Shown one piece after another: positions 1 through 9,841 of a stretch of 64,000 nucleotides of DNA. This DNA is from Sphingobacterium bovistauri (GTDB lineage Bacteria > Bacteroidota > Bacteroidia > Sphingobacteriales > Sphingobacteriaceae), in the NCBI RefSeq assembly GCF_020295405.1, contig NZ_JADEYP010000016.1:25697-89696 (forward strand). Direction: 5' to 3'. Within the stretch, counting starts at the first letter, position 1; each line of letters opens with the position of its first letter. The notes beneath the pieces are model-generated. The model did not search any database and was not told the origin of the DNA. It saw only the letters and a program-made list of their open reading frames with translations. A program made the position numbers and the translations under genes.

Positions 1-1289
1 AAGAAGTACAAATGTGACATATTGAAGCCCGCAATGGAATTTACTGCTAAAACGATAATGAATGCTATAAAAGGAACTGTCGCAGTTAAGATTTTCTTAG
101 TAGAATTAGCAAAATTAAACGCTGTAATAGCACCTGCCCAACGGCCAATCATCATACCTCCCCAGTACATAGATATATAAGGTGTAATTTCTGAGGATTG
201 TAAACTTCCAAATTCTGGTAATGTAAGCAATTCACCTAAGTTACTTCCTATAGCTACCTCAATTCCAACGTAAACGAATAGTGCTAACATACCCAAAACT
301 AATTGTGGGTATTTCATAGCGCCCCATCCCTGTGGAGTATGTTGAGCTTTGCGATAAGCAAATAGTAAAGATCCTACGACTGCGATCAATGCTCCAAATA
401 ATAAAGCCATACGCTTAAGTTCAAGAGGGTGTGCGATTTCTTTGATTTGGGCTTTGATATTATCTATGGTTGTGATATCTGTGGTAGCTTTTATTTGCGC
501 GTTCATTTTTTCAATCTGTAGAGCCGTTTCACTTTTATAGCTTAAAAAAACAGGTGTAAACATTACAGCTAAAAGAACAGTCATAACAATAAGGATATTT
601 TTAGCTTTAGAAGCTTCTTCCATTGGCTCGTTATTGATTCCTGGAGGTACTTTTTTTGAAAAGTTAAATAAAGCGGCTGCAAATATAAATAGTAAGCCAA
701 CTGCAATATACAGATATACTACCTTATTAAGTGGTAAGCTAGAAATTTCAGAGTCAGACATAGGTTCGAACGTACCGAATAGGGCATATCCAATTACCAA
801 AGGGCCTATAGTTGTTCCAAAGGAGTTTACAGCGCCTCCAAGATTTACTCGTGAAGCTCCTGTTTTAGGGTCTCCTAATAATACAGCAAATGGATTTGCT
901 GCGGTTTGCTGTAAAGAAAAGCCTAATGCCACAATAAATAATCCGATCAACATTCCTAGATACACATTCACCTCAACAGCAACTATCATTGCAGCTGCGC
1001 CGAATGCTGAAAATAGTAATCCATATACTATACTTTTCTTGTAGCCCCATTTGCCAACTAAATCTCGACCTGATAATGTGCCAAATATAAATAAGCCTAG
1101 TGCGCCAATATAATATGCGCTGTAGAAAGCAAAATCGATTAATTGAGATTGGAACTGATCAAGATGGAAATAGTTTTTACAAAATGGTATAAAAATACTA
1201 TTGCCTGCAGCAATAAAACCCCAGAAAAAAAACACTACGATTAGTGTATAGAGGGCGGGATAGTTTGTTGGCTTGTTACTTTCATTCAT
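1..1289 (-). CDS. Sugar MFS permease (FucP/GluP-like), 3' end outside window
   Basis: Inner-membrane sugar:proton symporter of the major facilitator superfamily. The start is the ATG at 1289 ([13 protein letters not shown]), followed directly by the first membrane segment ([19 protein letters not shown]). The reading frame stays open to the left edge, so about 429 residues are visible and the C-terminus is missing. Typical family features are the [13 protein letters not shown] loop after TM2, the [14 protein letters not shown] stretch in TM4 (the QxxANP signature of the FucP/GluP group) and many hydrophobic helices. An acidic/amphipathic loop near residues 240-280 separates the two six-helix halves. 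It is transcribed away from rho. The sugar transported cannot be read from the sequence; glucose/galactose or N-acetylglucosamine are usual for this group. Confidence 0.85.
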   Translation of the reverse strand, partial: MNESNKPTNYPALYTLIVVFFFWGFIAAGNSIFIPFCKNYFHLDQFQSQLIDFAFYSAYYIGALGLFIFGTLSGRDLVGKWGYKKSIVYGLLFSAFGAAAMIVAVEVNVYLGMLIGLFIVALGFSLQQTAANPFAVLLGDPKTGASRVNLGGAVNSFGTTIGPLVIGYALFGTFEPMSDSEISSLPLNKVVYLYIAVGLLFIFAAALFNFSKKVPPGINNEPMEEASKAKNILIVMTVLLAVMFTPVFLSYKSETALQIEKMNAQIKATTDITTIDNIKAQIKEIAHPLELKRMALLFGALIAVVGSLLFAYRKAQHTPQGWGAMKYPQLVLGMLALFVYVGIEVAIGSNLGELLTLPEFGSLQSSEITPYISMYWGGMMIGRWAGAITAFNFANSTKKILTATVPFIAFIIVLAVNSIAGFNMSHLYF

Positions 1290-1620
1290 AATTTGAAGGT
1301 TTCATTATACTTTATAAAGTTATAAACGTACGAAAAAAAGTTTGTTTTTATAATTGGTAAAACAATTTAGTACACACAAAAATGCACATTTTTTTTAATG
1401 TCAAGATAATTTTGTTAATTTTTTTTTGAAAATTCATTTGGAATGGTTTTCTTTGTGCATTCTCAAATTTATCCTAGTTCATAGTTTGTTGTTTCAAAAA
1501 TCAGAAATAGTGAACGAGAACAAGTCAAATTTTCAAACCTTAAGTTATAAAGGCATTGTGAATAAGTAGGTTAGATTTCAAATTGAAAATCCAAAAAGAT
1601 ATAATCATAATTCAATATTA
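1290..1620. other. Divergent intergenic region between MFS gene and rho
   Basis: No gene is seen in these 331 bases. They must hold the promoters of both flanking genes. A TAnnTTTG-type -7 box (TAATTTTG) lies at 1407-1414 in the rho direction, but no convincing -33 TTG partner was found. A small inverted repeat, AATTG (1352-1356) and CAATT (1363-1367), sits in front of the permease gene and could be a regulator site. Both readings are tentative. Confidence 0.4.
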
Positions 1621-3111
1621 ATGAATATCAACGAATTGAATTCAAAGCTCGTGTCCGAATTGCGCGAGATAGGAAAGGTGTTAGGTATTGTAGACGTAGA
1701 TAAATTACGCAAGCAAGAACTAATCGATAAAATTTCAGCGATTGCTCAACAATCTGATACTGAAAAAGTAGAAGCAGCACCTGTAGCTGTAGAGTCAGAT
1801 GACAATGCTCCAAGAAAAAGAACAAGAACAATCAAAACTGAGCCAGTAGCTATAACTAAGCGTGTTAGAACTGAAGATGAGCCTACTTTATTTGCAAGTT
1901 CACCTTCAGAGTCAACTCCAAAAGTAGCTGAAGTAGTAGCGGCAAAGTCTGAGCAGTCAGTAGAACCGAAAAAAGATACTTCTACGAATACTGATTTTGA
2001 TAATGTAATTGTAAACGAAGGTGTATTAGAAATTATGCCTGATGGTTATGGTTTTTTACGTTCTTCTGATTACAATTATTTAACATCTCCAGATGATATT
2101 TACGTATCGCAATCACAAATCAAATTATTTGGTTTGAAAACGGGTGATAACGTAAGAGGTTCTATTCGTCCTCCAAAGGAAGGAGAAAAATACTTTCCGT
2201 TAGTACGTATTGAGTCTATAAATGGTCAAAATCCTGCGGAAATAAGAGACCGTGTTCCTTTTGACTTCTTAACGCCATTATTCCCTGATGAAAAATTAAA
2301 TTTAGATTTAGGTTCGAATAATTACTCAACACGTATCATGGATTTGTTTACACCAATTGGTAAAGGTCAACGTGGACTTATCGTTGCTCAACCAAAAACG
2401 GGTAAAACAAACTTACTGAAAGAAGTAGCTAATGCTATTGCTAAGAATCACCCTGAAGTTTATTTGATTATTTTATTAATCGATGAGCGTCCAGAAGAGG
2501 TGACTGATATGGCAAGATCTGTTCGTGCTGAGGTGGTGTCGTCAACATTTGATGAGCCAGCTGATAGACACGTGAAAATCGCCAATATTGTATTAGAAAA
2601 GGCAAAACGTATGGTAGAATGTGGTCACGATGTAGTGATTTTATTGGATTCTATTACTCGTTTGGCTAGGGCTTATAATACGGTTGCGCCAGCTTCTGGT
2701 AAAATTTTATCGGGTGGTGTTGATGCTAATGCATTACATAAACCAAAACGTTTTTTTGGTGCGGCACGTAACATTGAAAATGGTGGTTCATTGACGATTT
2801 TGGCTACAGCATTAACTGATACAGGTTCAAAAATGGATGATGTGATCTTTGAAGAATTCAAAGGTACTGGTAATATGGAGCTTCAATTAGATCGTAAGTT
2901 GGCGAACAAACGTTTATTCCCAGCTATCGATTTGACTGCGTCTTCAACACGTCGTGATGATCTATTGATGGATAGAGAAGCATTACAACGTCTATGGGTG
3001 TTGAGAAATCACTTGTCAGACATGAATTCTACAGAAGCTATGGAATTCTTGTTACAACAATTGCGTGGAACACGCTCAAATGAAGAGTTTTTGATGAGTA
3101 TGAATGGATAA
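1621..3111 (+). CDS. rho: Transcription termination factor Rho
   Basis: Hexameric RNA-dependent ATPase that terminates transcription. The 496-residue protein begins with a Rho_N helical segment (about residues 1-45, [20 protein letters not shown]). A charged low-complexity insert follows (about 46-125, rich in E, K, A, S, T), as is usual in Bacteroidota and longer than the E. coli form (419 residues). The cold-shock-like RNA-binding domain is at about 130-205 ([15 protein letters not shown]). The ATPase domain has Walker A PKTGKT at about 258-263 and Walker [17 protein letters not shown] near 340. The ATG at 1621 gives the full Rho_N domain. It is followed by an intrinsic terminator. Confidence 0.97.
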   Translation: MNINELNSKLVSELREIGKVLGIVDVDKLRKQELIDKISAIAQQSDTEKVEAAPVAVESDDNAPRKRTRTIKTEPVAITKRVRTEDEPTLFASSPSESTPKVAEVVAAKSEQSVEPKKDTSTNTDFDNVIVNEGVLEIMPDGYGFLRSSDYNYLTSPDDIYVSQSQIKLFGLKTGDNVRGSIRPPKEGEKYFPLVRIESINGQNPAEIRDRVPFDFLTPLFPDEKLNLDLGSNNYSTRIMDLFTPIGKGQRGLIVAQPKTGKTNLLKEVANAIAKNHPEVYLIILLIDERPEEVTDMARSVRAEVVSSTFDEPADRHVKIANIVLEKAKRMVECGHDVVILLDSITRLARAYNTVAPASGKILSGGVDANALHKPKRFFGAARNIENGGSLTILATALTDTGSKMDDVIFEEFKGTGNMELQLDRKLANKRLFPAIDLTASSTRRDDLLMDREALQRLWVLRNHLSDMNSTEAMEFLLQQLRGTRSNEEFLMSMNG

Positions 3112-3133
3112 TTCATATTAAATTGATATTTTT

Positions 3134-3165
3134 AAGCCGTCTAGTTATTAGACGGCTTTTTATTT
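3134..3165 (+). terminator. Intrinsic terminator of rho
   Basis: Perfect 10-bp stem (AAGCCGTCTA at 3134-3143, TAGACGGCTT at 3149-3158) with a 5-base loop, followed by a T-rich tail to about 3165. It lies 22 bases after the rho stop and ends just 5 bases before the pssA start codon. Confidence 0.85.
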
Positions 3166-3170
3166 TTATA

Positions 3171-3848
3171 ATGAAGAAATATATACCGAATACGATTACA
3201 TCGTTGAATTTGTTTAGTGGATGTTTAGGCATTTTATTTGTGTTGAAAGGCGATTATTTATCGGCATTTTATTGTGTTCTTGCTTCAGGTATTTTTGATT
3301 TTTTTGACGGATTAGTAGCTCGATTGCTCAATGTGAAGTCTTTAATAGGTAAGGAGTTGGATTCGCTTGCAGATGTAATTAGCTTTGGATTTTTGCCAGG
3401 TACAATTCTTTATATGATGTTAAAGGAGGTTTCTACTTCTGAATATTTGCCATATTTAGGTTTTGTAGTGACGGTGTTTTCAGCTTTGCGATTAGCTAAA
3501 TTTAATATTGATGAACGTCAAACTTCTGATTTCATTGGTGTAAATACACCGATGAATACATTTTTGATTGTATCATTACCATTTATTGGGAATGTTTATC
3601 CACAATATATTTATAACGTGTATTTGTTAGTGGGAATCACGCTTATAACCAGTGCACTTTTAGTTTCTGAATTGAAGCTGTTTTCTATGAAACTTAATTC
3701 ATTGAAATGGGAACTTAATAAGTATAAATACTTGTTTTTGATTGTTTCGATTGTCTTAGTCTTATGGTTAAAAATTTTGGCAATCCCAATAATCTTTTTG
3801 TTGTACATTTTATTTTCTCTTTTACACTTTAAGGGGACATCAAATTAA
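3171..3848 (+). CDS. pssA: CDP-diacylglycerol-serine O-phosphatidyltransferase
   Basis: Makes phosphatidylserine from CDP-diacylglycerol and serine, the precursor of phosphatidylethanolamine, in the inner membrane. The CDP-alcohol phosphatidyltransferase signature is complete (DGLVARLLNVKSLIGKEL then DSLAD: DGxxAR-x8-GxxxDxxxD), and several membrane helices follow. The start is the ATG at 3171 (MKKYIPNTITSLNLFSGCLG), giving 225 residues. A longer frame from 3123 would translate through the rho terminator hairpin and is rejected. Its stop codon overlaps the stop of the convergent gene at 3845-4252. Confidence 0.93.
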   Translation: MKKYIPNTITSLNLFSGCLGILFVLKGDYLSAFYCVLASGIFDFFDGLVARLLNVKSLIGKELDSLADVISFGFLPGTILYMMLKEVSTSEYLPYLGFVVTVFSALRLAKFNIDERQTSDFIGVNTPMNTFLIVSLPFIGNVYPQYIYNVYLLVGITLITSALLVSELKLFSMKLNSLKWELNKYKYLFLIVSIVLVLWLKILAIPIIFLLYILFSLLHFKGTSN

Positions 3849-4252
3849 GATTTTATACGAATGATTTGACTAATTTGATCAACCCATGATTTTACAAATG
3901 CTGCACATTCATAGTCTTCGTTATCAGCAAATTGTAACATTGTTTGATGTAGTGTGTAATACATTTCACAATATTCTGGAAAATACCCGTAAACATCTTT
4001 GAAATCATTGATGATGTCGATGATGTGGCAGTGTGTATCGTATTCAATGAATTTCTTATGGTATATTTTATTGGTAATAATAGGTGATTTTTCATCATTA
4101 TATCCATTTAATATAAAAAGATCACATTGTTTTTCAAATTGCTTCCGTATAGATTTTAGCTCATTTTGAATGGTAGATCTTTTGCGTAAGAGAAGTTCAT
4201 ATATTGTAATTAATTCTTCTTGAACCTCAGCGTCTTTAGAGATTATTGCCAT
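3845..4252 (-). CDS. Hypothetical protein with UVR-like C-terminal motif
   Basis: A 135-residue, probably cytoplasmic, helical protein with no signal peptide. I do not recognise a family for the main part. The C-terminus (about residues 105-130, FADNEDYECAAFVKSWVDQI) resembles the UVR motif of UvrB/UvrC/McsA-type proteins (ADxEDYExAAxxRDxI), a short helical hairpin used for protein-protein contacts. The stop codon overlaps that of convergent pssA by two bases. The function is unknown. Confidence 0.6.
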   Translation of the reverse strand: MAIISKDAEVQEELITIYELLLRKRSTIQNELKSIRKQFEKQCDLFILNGYNDEKSPIITNKIYHKKFIEYDTHCHIIDIINDFKDVYGYFPEYCEMYYTLHQTMLQFADNEDYECAAFVKSWVDQISQIIRIKS

Positions 4253-4335
4253 GTCTCAAAAGTTTAATGTGTAAAATGTTAAACAATATAACGATTAAAA
4301 TTGTTTTTATATATTGTTGGTTTTTAAACGTTTGG

Positions 4336-7152
4336 CTAATAACTGTAACTCAAGCTGAAGGTTGGACTGAATTTTTTGTTAATTCTACTATCATTTAAAT
4401 ATGTTCCTAAAACACTAAAGGTAAACAACGGTTCATTGTATTTAAATAGATTAAAATCAAAATTAAGTCCTGCGCTGAGTGACTTAGGAGCAAGATCTGT
4501 ATTATGAATATTTAAATAGTCTGCTGATAATTGTCCGTGAATACGCTTGATATAGGCGAGTTGTCCTATCGACAGATCAGGGTATAACAGGGGTAATTTG
4601 TAATCAAATAAAAGCGTGTTTTTTACTAAATAGTTAGGTAAAAATGAAAATCCATCAATTAGTGGTATGTCATAAGAGCCCTCGAATACGCCTTTTGAGT
4701 GTTGGATGTTGAATCTTGTTTGAAAGCTGTGGTTTAGAACAAATCCTGGAAAGTAAAAATTTGACCTGAATGCCCAAGATTGACTTTGGTTGTTTTCAAA
4801 TGGCATATGCCTGTAAATAAAATTGAAATTTTGACCCCATCGAGGGGCTAAATCCATACGTGCCATCATTGAATTTTTGTTAAAGTAAACTTGGTAGTTT
4901 AATGGAAATTTAATCTGATCTACAAAGTTTCTCAATGATTGTATACTTAAATCGTAACGTTTGATATAGTATGTGCCGAAGTTTGCTCCGTATGAATAAA
5001 CATTATTACCTCTATATATGCTAAATGGCAATTGAATATCTGCTGTTATTTGGTGATATCTGAAGTCGAATCTCAGGCTATCCTTTCCTGTTCTGGTCTT
5101 AGCAATGCCATAATTCCCAGAGTTTTTGTAGCTAATATTGAATTTAGGATGATAGCGTTGGTAAGATAATTCGGCTAAATATGAATTCTTTCTCAATTCA
5201 ACTTCTCTTTCATAGCCTAGTTTAATATTTGTTATGTTTAATAAGTCATTTGAAACCCAGTAAATTCCGGGTTTATAGTTGTCAAAACTTTCAAAATCAT
5301 TAGCACTAAGTGTTAAGCTGTGAAAATTGACGCTGTTTTTGATTACAGAGTAAGGTTTGATGAGAGCTGAATAATCGACTGTAGAGTGGCTAATACTGTC
5401 AAATTTGAAGTTGTTTTGCGTTTCAAAAAGTGTTTCCGCAGCTGATAAGCTTATTTTTTTGCTGTTAATATTATTTAAAGATATAAGATTGATTTTATGT
5501 CCTTTTAAAGTGAAATCGTTAAACCAAAGTGTATCGTTGTTGATAGATGGATTAAATGCGCCGAATTTACTATCAGTTAGTTGTTGTATAATACCAGATT
5601 TCAGTAGAAAAATATCGTCTTTCCCATTTTGGTTTACTTTGAAAATAATGTCATTTCCTGCATACACGGGGCGCTCAAACTGTAAGTTTGACCATTCTAG
5701 TATTGTCTTGGTCTGCTTGGTATCTCTGCTTATTTCTATTAGATTTGTTCCTCTTTGACTTATAGCAATCGCGATGATTTTGGTTGATTTTTCATTCAAA
5801 TGGGGTTGTTGTATGTGTGTGCCATTGGCTAAAGGGATGCTATCAATTTTATGTCCTGTGTATGTGTCTAATATAGCTATTGAACTTTTATTGTCAAGAT
5901 CGACTTCAATGCATACGATGTGTTTCAGGTCATTTGAAAGGAGTGGAGTGTAGTATCTACTATCTTTCGTTATAGTTGTTTTGATATTATTCTGGGTGTT
6001 GTATACAGTGATAACATTGTATGTTTGCTTAGAAAAACGTGCATCTTTTCTATATTCGTCCCACACAATAAGGTGCTTTTTGATATGAAAATAGGGCATT
6101 AATTGAGCTCCTGTTTTCACAATTTCTGTATAATTCTCAGGGTTATTTTTATCAAATTTAACTATACGTTGTGTGCGTTGGTTATTTTTTTGGATGCTAT
6201 AGATGGATCCATTTTCTACTTGAGGTAATAGGTAGTCCGTAGGGTATTTGTCCTTAAATTCGATAGGGTCAGGAAGACTTGTGGATGTGTTTGAGGTCCA
6301 TTTTTGATCTAGTTTTGCTATGGTATTTTCAAACAATTGATTAGGTTTTGTGCCGTAATATTTTTTTAAGGCACGTTGAAAATTGAATGGCCTAAGTAAT
6401 TTTCCATTCATTTCTTCATAGATATTCGCATTTATTTTATTGTCTTTTTCATACATTTCACTATTCATAAAATAGCCAATAGTATAATAGCTGGGTACAA
6501 TATCTTTGAATGATCCGTGTATATATTTACTAAAACTGTAGTGTTTTTTAGATAAAATATTAGTTCGTAGTTCCATGTTCCACGAGCTTAATCTGCCTCT
6601 GCCTCCATTGGAAAATAGTGTTTCATGAAGAGTTGCATCCCCCTCATAATACCAAGAGGGAAGGTTAATTCCGAAGAAACCTAAGGCTAATAATTCGCCA
6701 AATGGACGCTTTATGTTGCCTGTCAATTTGTCAAATTGAGTAACGTGCTGAAGTTCGTGGAGAGCTAAATTTGGTAACCATTCTTGATTGTCCGCTATCC
6801 CTGATGGCGTCGAAAATATTTCAGATTTACGAGGAGCTAACTGTACAAATCCATTTTGAAGAATATGATTTTGTTGGACTATTATACTTATTTTTCTAGG
6901 ATTATCTGTTAAACTTTTCTGACTATATTTAATGTAGTTTTCGATTTGTTGTGATAGGGAAGGAGCAGAAGTTTTGAATGTTGAAGGGAATATTAACCTA
7001 AAATTATCAGTATCTATCTGATGCCATTTTACTTTGTAATGTGCTTGAGAGTTGTCGAATATTTGTGCAAAAATTATATTTGAATTAAATGTTGATATGA
7101 TTAATATTAATGTGTTGAAAAATAGGTTTTTGTTTTTTGTTTTTAGCTTCAT
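4336..7152 (-). CDS. Exported HExxH metallopeptidase-like protein with propeller-like and beta-barrel-like regions
   Basis: A 938-residue exported protein with a signal peptide at about 1-29 (ending NIIFAQ). The N-terminal third holds a gluzincin-like site: HELQH at 132-136 (ligands H132 and H136, catalytic E133) and E170 in WYYEGDA as the likely third zinc ligand. The middle (about 290-590) has repeats of the TolB/propeller kind (for example ILDTYTGHKI and NDIIFKVNQNGKDDIFLL). The C-terminal third alternates aromatic and polar strands and ends in FSLSYSY, as outer-membrane beta-barrels do. I infer an outer-membrane-anchored surface peptidase. It stands alone. Similar large proteins occur in Bacteroidota, but I know of no named member. 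Confidence 0.65.
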   Translation of the reverse strand: MKLKTKNKNLFFNTLILIISTFNSNIIFAQIFDNSQAHYKVKWHQIDTDNFRLIFPSTFKTSAPSLSQQIENYIKYSQKSLTDNPRKISIIVQQNHILQNGFVQLAPRKSEIFSTPSGIADNQEWLPNLALHELQHVTQFDKLTGNIKRPFGELLALGFFGINLPSWYYEGDATLHETLFSNGGRGRLSSWNMELRTNILSKKHYSFSKYIHGSFKDIVPSYYTIGYFMNSEMYEKDNKINANIYEEMNGKLLRPFNFQRALKKYYGTKPNQLFENTIAKLDQKWTSNTSTSLPDPIEFKDKYPTDYLLPQVENGSIYSIQKNNQRTQRIVKFDKNNPENYTEIVKTGAQLMPYFHIKKHLIVWDEYRKDARFSKQTYNVITVYNTQNNIKTTITKDSRYYTPLLSNDLKHIVCIEVDLDNKSSIAILDTYTGHKIDSIPLANGTHIQQPHLNEKSTKIIAIAISQRGTNLIEISRDTKQTKTILEWSNLQFERPVYAGNDIIFKVNQNGKDDIFLLKSGIIQQLTDSKFGAFNPSINNDTLWFNDFTLKGHKINLISLNNINSKKISLSAAETLFETQNNFKFDSISHSTVDYSALIKPYSVIKNSVNFHSLTLSANDFESFDNYKPGIYWVSNDLLNITNIKLGYEREVELRKNSYLAELSYQRYHPKFNISYKNSGNYGIAKTRTGKDSLRFDFRYHQITADIQLPFSIYRGNNVYSYGANFGTYYIKRYDLSIQSLRNFVDQIKFPLNYQVYFNKNSMMARMDLAPRWGQNFNFIYRHMPFENNQSQSWAFRSNFYFPGFVLNHSFQTRFNIQHSKGVFEGSYDIPLIDGFSFLPNYLVKNTLLFDYKLPLLYPDLSIGQLAYIKRIHGQLSADYLNIHNTDLAPKSLSAGLNFDFNLFKYNEPLFTFSVLGTYLNDSRINKKFSPTFSLSYSY

Positions 7153-7722
7153 ACTGATGTTTTGCTAATTTATTTAGTAATAATAACTAATTTTATTTAA
7201 TCTGATTGTTTAGTTTGGTTATGTAAGTTTCTGTTTTATAATTATTTTAATAAATTTCTATTAGATTATTAAATTGAATTTTTATTAGGTTTTTATTGTT
7301 TTTGACCTTTGTTTTTAACCATTGGAATTACATTCACTAAAGTACATTATTTTTTTGAAATTTTACAATTTACGTATATCGTATGAGGGACTGTAGTTAT
7401 TGTTGGCTTGTGATTTTTCTCATACGTGTAATCAATTAAACTGATTGTTTTTTATGGTTTGAATATAGATCTGCTAAGGTCAAATAAATAAATGCAGCTA
7501 CATCTTAATTCTGCAAATGTTTATTTCAAAGGGATTGTTTTAAACTGGCAGGATAGCGACTTTTAGGTTTGGTTAATTTAGTGTTTTTGATTATGACATA
7601 ATGTTTATTTTTTTTAATTATTAAACTTGCTGAATACATGAAAAAATATTATATTTTTTGCAATAAAAAGACGACTTTTGCATCAAACTAAAGTGAGATA
7701 CCAATGTAGGGAAATTATAATC
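7153..7722. other. Long AT-rich divergent intergenic region before mgtE
   Basis: About 570 bases with no reading frame that looks coding on either strand. It separates the divergent metallopeptidase-like gene and mgtE, so it should carry promoters for both. No exact TAnnTTTG box with a -33 partner was found, and no metal-sensing riboswitch (M-box) motifs were recognised. T-runs are frequent. I see nothing further that can be supported. Confidence 0.4.
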
Positions 7723-7729
7723 GGAGGAG
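7723..7729 (+). promoter_or_regulatory. Strong Shine-Dalgarno of mgtE
   Basis: GGAGGAG ends 4 bases before the mgtE ATG at 7734. Most genes in this window, as usual for Bacteroidota, lack such a site, so it stands out and fixes the mgtE start. Confidence 0.7.
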
Positions 7730-7733
7730 AAAA

Positions 7734-9113
7734 ATGGAAGAATTGGAAATGCATGTTGTAACACTCGAACAGCTAATCGAAGATGGTAATCATCAAGGGT
7801 TGGCGGATTATTTAAATGAGTTAAATATTTCTGATGTTGAGGAGTTGATTGATGAGCTTCCGGAACATGGCCCTCTCTTTATTGAAACCCTAGACCTAAA
7901 CCGAGCGGTCAATGTATTTCGGATTTTAGACTTTCCTACGCAAGAGCGTATTTTCAAAAAAATTTCAGCGAACAAAGTCAGAGAGATATTGAACACAATG
8001 CCTCCCGATGACCGCACATCTTTTTTTGGAGATTTGAAGGGTGATGTCGTAAAAAGACTGATTACCTTATTGACGCCTGATGAACGCAAAGAAGCTTTGT
8101 CATTACTTGGGTATCCTGAGGATAGTGTAGGTCGTTTAATGACTCCGGATTATATTACAGTCAAAGAGCATTGGACTATGACTCGAATACTAGATCATAT
8201 TCGTCGCTATGGAAGTGGTTCAGAAACGATCGATGTATTGTATGTGATTGACACTGATGGAAAGCTAATAGATGATATTCGTATCAAGGATATTTTATTA
8301 GCATCACCAGATACTCAGGTAGGCTCGTTGATTGATAATCGGATGATATCTTTAAACGCGAATGATCCGCAGGAAGAAGCCGTGACGATCTTCCGTATGA
8401 ATAACCGTGTGGCTCTACCCGTAGTAGACGAACAGGGAATCATGTTGGGTATTGTGACGATAGATGATATCCTTTGGGTCGCGAATGAGGAGTACACAGA
8501 GGATATGCAGCGCTTTGGGGGTACAGAGGCTTTGGATGAGCCTTATCTTGATGTGTCGATAATGCATCTTGTCAAAAAACGGGCTGGCTGGCTGGTTGTG
8601 TTGTTCTTAGGTCAATTGTTGACGGCGACGGTAATTGGGCATTTTGAAAGCCAATTGGCGAGCGCTATTGTGTTGTTTGCGTTGATGCCATTGATTATGT
8701 CAAGTGGAGGGAATAGTGGCTCACAGGCGTCGACATTGATTATACAGGCAATGGCTATGGGAGAGGTTACATTAGGAGATTGGTGGCGCGTGATGCGCAG
8801 AGAGATTTTGACTGGATTTATTTTAGGTTTGATACTTGGTGCGTTAGGTTTTATTCGAATTGCTACCTGGCAAATGTTTGCTGATACCTATGGCGAATAT
8901 TGGGTTCTGATCGGATTAGTAATTAGCTTCTCACTAATTGGGGTTGTACTATGGGGATCTTTGACAGGCTCTATGCTTCCGTTTTTATTAAGAAAGCTAG
9001 GTGCGGATCCAGCGAGCTCATCTGCACCGTTTGTATCAACTTTAGTAGATGTGACAGGCTTGATTATTTACTTTACCTTTGCTACATTGCTTTTAAAAGG
9101 CGTTTTGTTGTAA
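7734..9113 (+). CDS. mgtE: Magnesium transporter MgtE
   Basis: Mg2+ channel/transporter of the inner membrane. The domains are in the standard order: an N-terminal helical MgtE_N superhelix (about 1-130), two CBS domains that sense Mg2+ (about 135-260, including PDYITVKEHWTMTRIL and NNRVALPVVDEQGIMLG), a linker, and five membrane helices from about 285 (MPLIMSSGGNSGSQASTLI is the conserved pore segment). The length of 459 residues is normal. It is monocistronic between a long leader and tRNA genes. The ATG at 7734 is supported by the GGAGGAG site. Confidence 0.96.
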   Translation: MEELEMHVVTLEQLIEDGNHQGLADYLNELNISDVEELIDELPEHGPLFIETLDLNRAVNVFRILDFPTQERIFKKISANKVREILNTMPPDDRTSFFGDLKGDVVKRLITLLTPDERKEALSLLGYPEDSVGRLMTPDYITVKEHWTMTRILDHIRRYGSGSETIDVLYVIDTDGKLIDDIRIKDILLASPDTQVGSLIDNRMISLNANDPQEEAVTIFRMNNRVALPVVDEQGIMLGIVTIDDILWVANEEYTEDMQRFGGTEALDEPYLDVSIMHLVKKRAGWLVVLFLGQLLTATVIGHFESQLASAIVLFALMPLIMSSGGNSGSQASTLIIQAMAMGEVTLGDWWRVMRREILTGFILGLILGALGFIRIATWQMFADTYGEYWVLIGLVISFSLIGVVLWGSLTGSMLPFLLRKLGADPASSSAPFVSTLVDVTGLIIYFTFATLLLKGVLL

Positions 9114-9225
9114 AATATTCTTGTTGGGAATGAGTGAGTTGTAAAAAACCTTAAAAAAATGTTTGCAGAACTCTCAAAAACTTCCGATAATTGCATCACC
9201 GAAACGGAAACGAAGTAGGTTGAAT

Positions 9226-9299
9226 TCTTCCTTAGCTCAGCTGGTTAGAGCATCTGACTGTTAATCAGAGGGTCCTTGGTTCGAGCCCAAGAGGGAGAG
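9226..9299 (+). tRNA. tRNA-Asn (anticodon GTT), copy 1
   Basis: A 74-base cloverleaf without encoded CCA. The acceptor stem is TCTTCCT/AGGGAGA with one T-G wobble and discriminator G. The D arm is GCTC...GAGC, the anticodon arm TCTGA-CTGTTAA-TCAGA with anticodon GTT, and the T arm CTTGG-TTCGAGC-CCAAG. It lies 157 bases upstream of a near-identical second copy. Confidence 0.95.
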
Positions 9300-9382
9300 C
9301 AAAAAAAAGTCCAATGTCGTAAGGACTTTCAAGTGTGAAAACTTGACATCATGATTTAACCAGAAACTGTAAAGTTTCAAAT

Positions 9383-9456
9383 TCTTCCTTAGCTCAGCTG
9401 GTTAGAGCATCTGACTGTTAATCAGAGGGTCCTTGGTTCGAGCCCAAGAGGAAGAG
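9383..9456 (+). tRNA. tRNA-Asn (anticodon GTT), copy 2
   Basis: Same 74 bases as copy 1 except that the acceptor stem is fully paired (3' strand AGGAAGA instead of AGGGAGA). The anticodon is GTT. It is followed 8 bases later by an intrinsic terminator, so both copies may form one transcript. The spacer between them (9300-9382) holds only a weak 7-bp hairpin without a T-run. Confidence 0.95.
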
Positions 9457-9463
9457 CAAAATT

Positions 9464-9492
9464 AAAGCCTTTAGATTTCTAAAGGCTTTTTT
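9464..9492 (+). terminator. Terminator after tRNA-Asn pair
   Basis: 11-bp perfect stem (AAAGCCTTTAG at 9464-9474 with CTAAAGGCTTT at 9479-9489), 4-base loop and a T-run. It also lies at the 3' end of the convergent lipoprotein gene and may serve both strands. Confidence 0.85.
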
Positions 9493-9496
9493 GCTT

Positions 9497-9841
9497 TTAT
9501 TCATTTACGAAACTATTCGTACAGCTATTATAAATTTCTTTTATTTCTGAAACTTTCGTGTTGAAGGTTGAAATGTTAATTTTTGTACCCTCGCAGTTAT
9601 ATCCAAATTGAGGTGGCATAGTATTGCAGGCGGGACACATTGTCATTGCAAAATAAATCTGTTTTCCATCATAAATACCTGAATACAAATTCACTTCCAT
9701 TACGCCTCTTTCGGTGCATTTAAGTTCAGTTTTAAATCGCTCTTTCATCTCTTGATGGCATGGATTGTTTGAACTGTTTTCGTTTGCCTTTTTGCAGCCA
9801 AAAAGTAATACACTTAAGGTGAGTAAAAATAGGGTGCGCAT
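9497..9841 (-). CDS. Small hypothetical lipoprotein
   Basis: A 114-residue protein with a lipoprotein signal peptide: hydrophobic stretch LFLLTLSVLLFGC with the lipobox cysteine at residue 16, followed by KKANENSS. The mature part has several cysteines (CHQEM, LKCTER, MCPAC, YNCEG, NSCTN), suggesting disulfides or a metal site, with CPAC as a CxxC pair. I do not recognise a family. It stands alone, convergent with the tRNA-Asn pair. Confidence 0.65.
   Translation of the reverse strand: MRTLFLLTLSVLLFGCKKANENSSNNPCHQEMKERFKTELKCTERGVMEVNLYSGIYDGKQIYFAMTMCPACNTMPPQFGYNCEGTKINISTFNTKVSEIKEIYNSCTNSFVNE

Noticed and set aside
3123..3170. Sixteen-residue extension of PssA
   Set aside because: It is encoded by the rho terminator hairpin; PssA proteins begin near MKKYIPNTIT.
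7153..7733. Magnesium riboswitch (M-box) before mgtE
   Set aside because: The long leader is suggestive, but none of the conserved M-box sequence blocks were recognised, and the element is rare outside Firmicutes.
9305..9330. Terminator between the two tRNA-Asn genes
   Set aside because: A 7-bp hairpin (AAAGTCC with GGACTTT) is present, but no T-run follows, so co-transcription is more likely.
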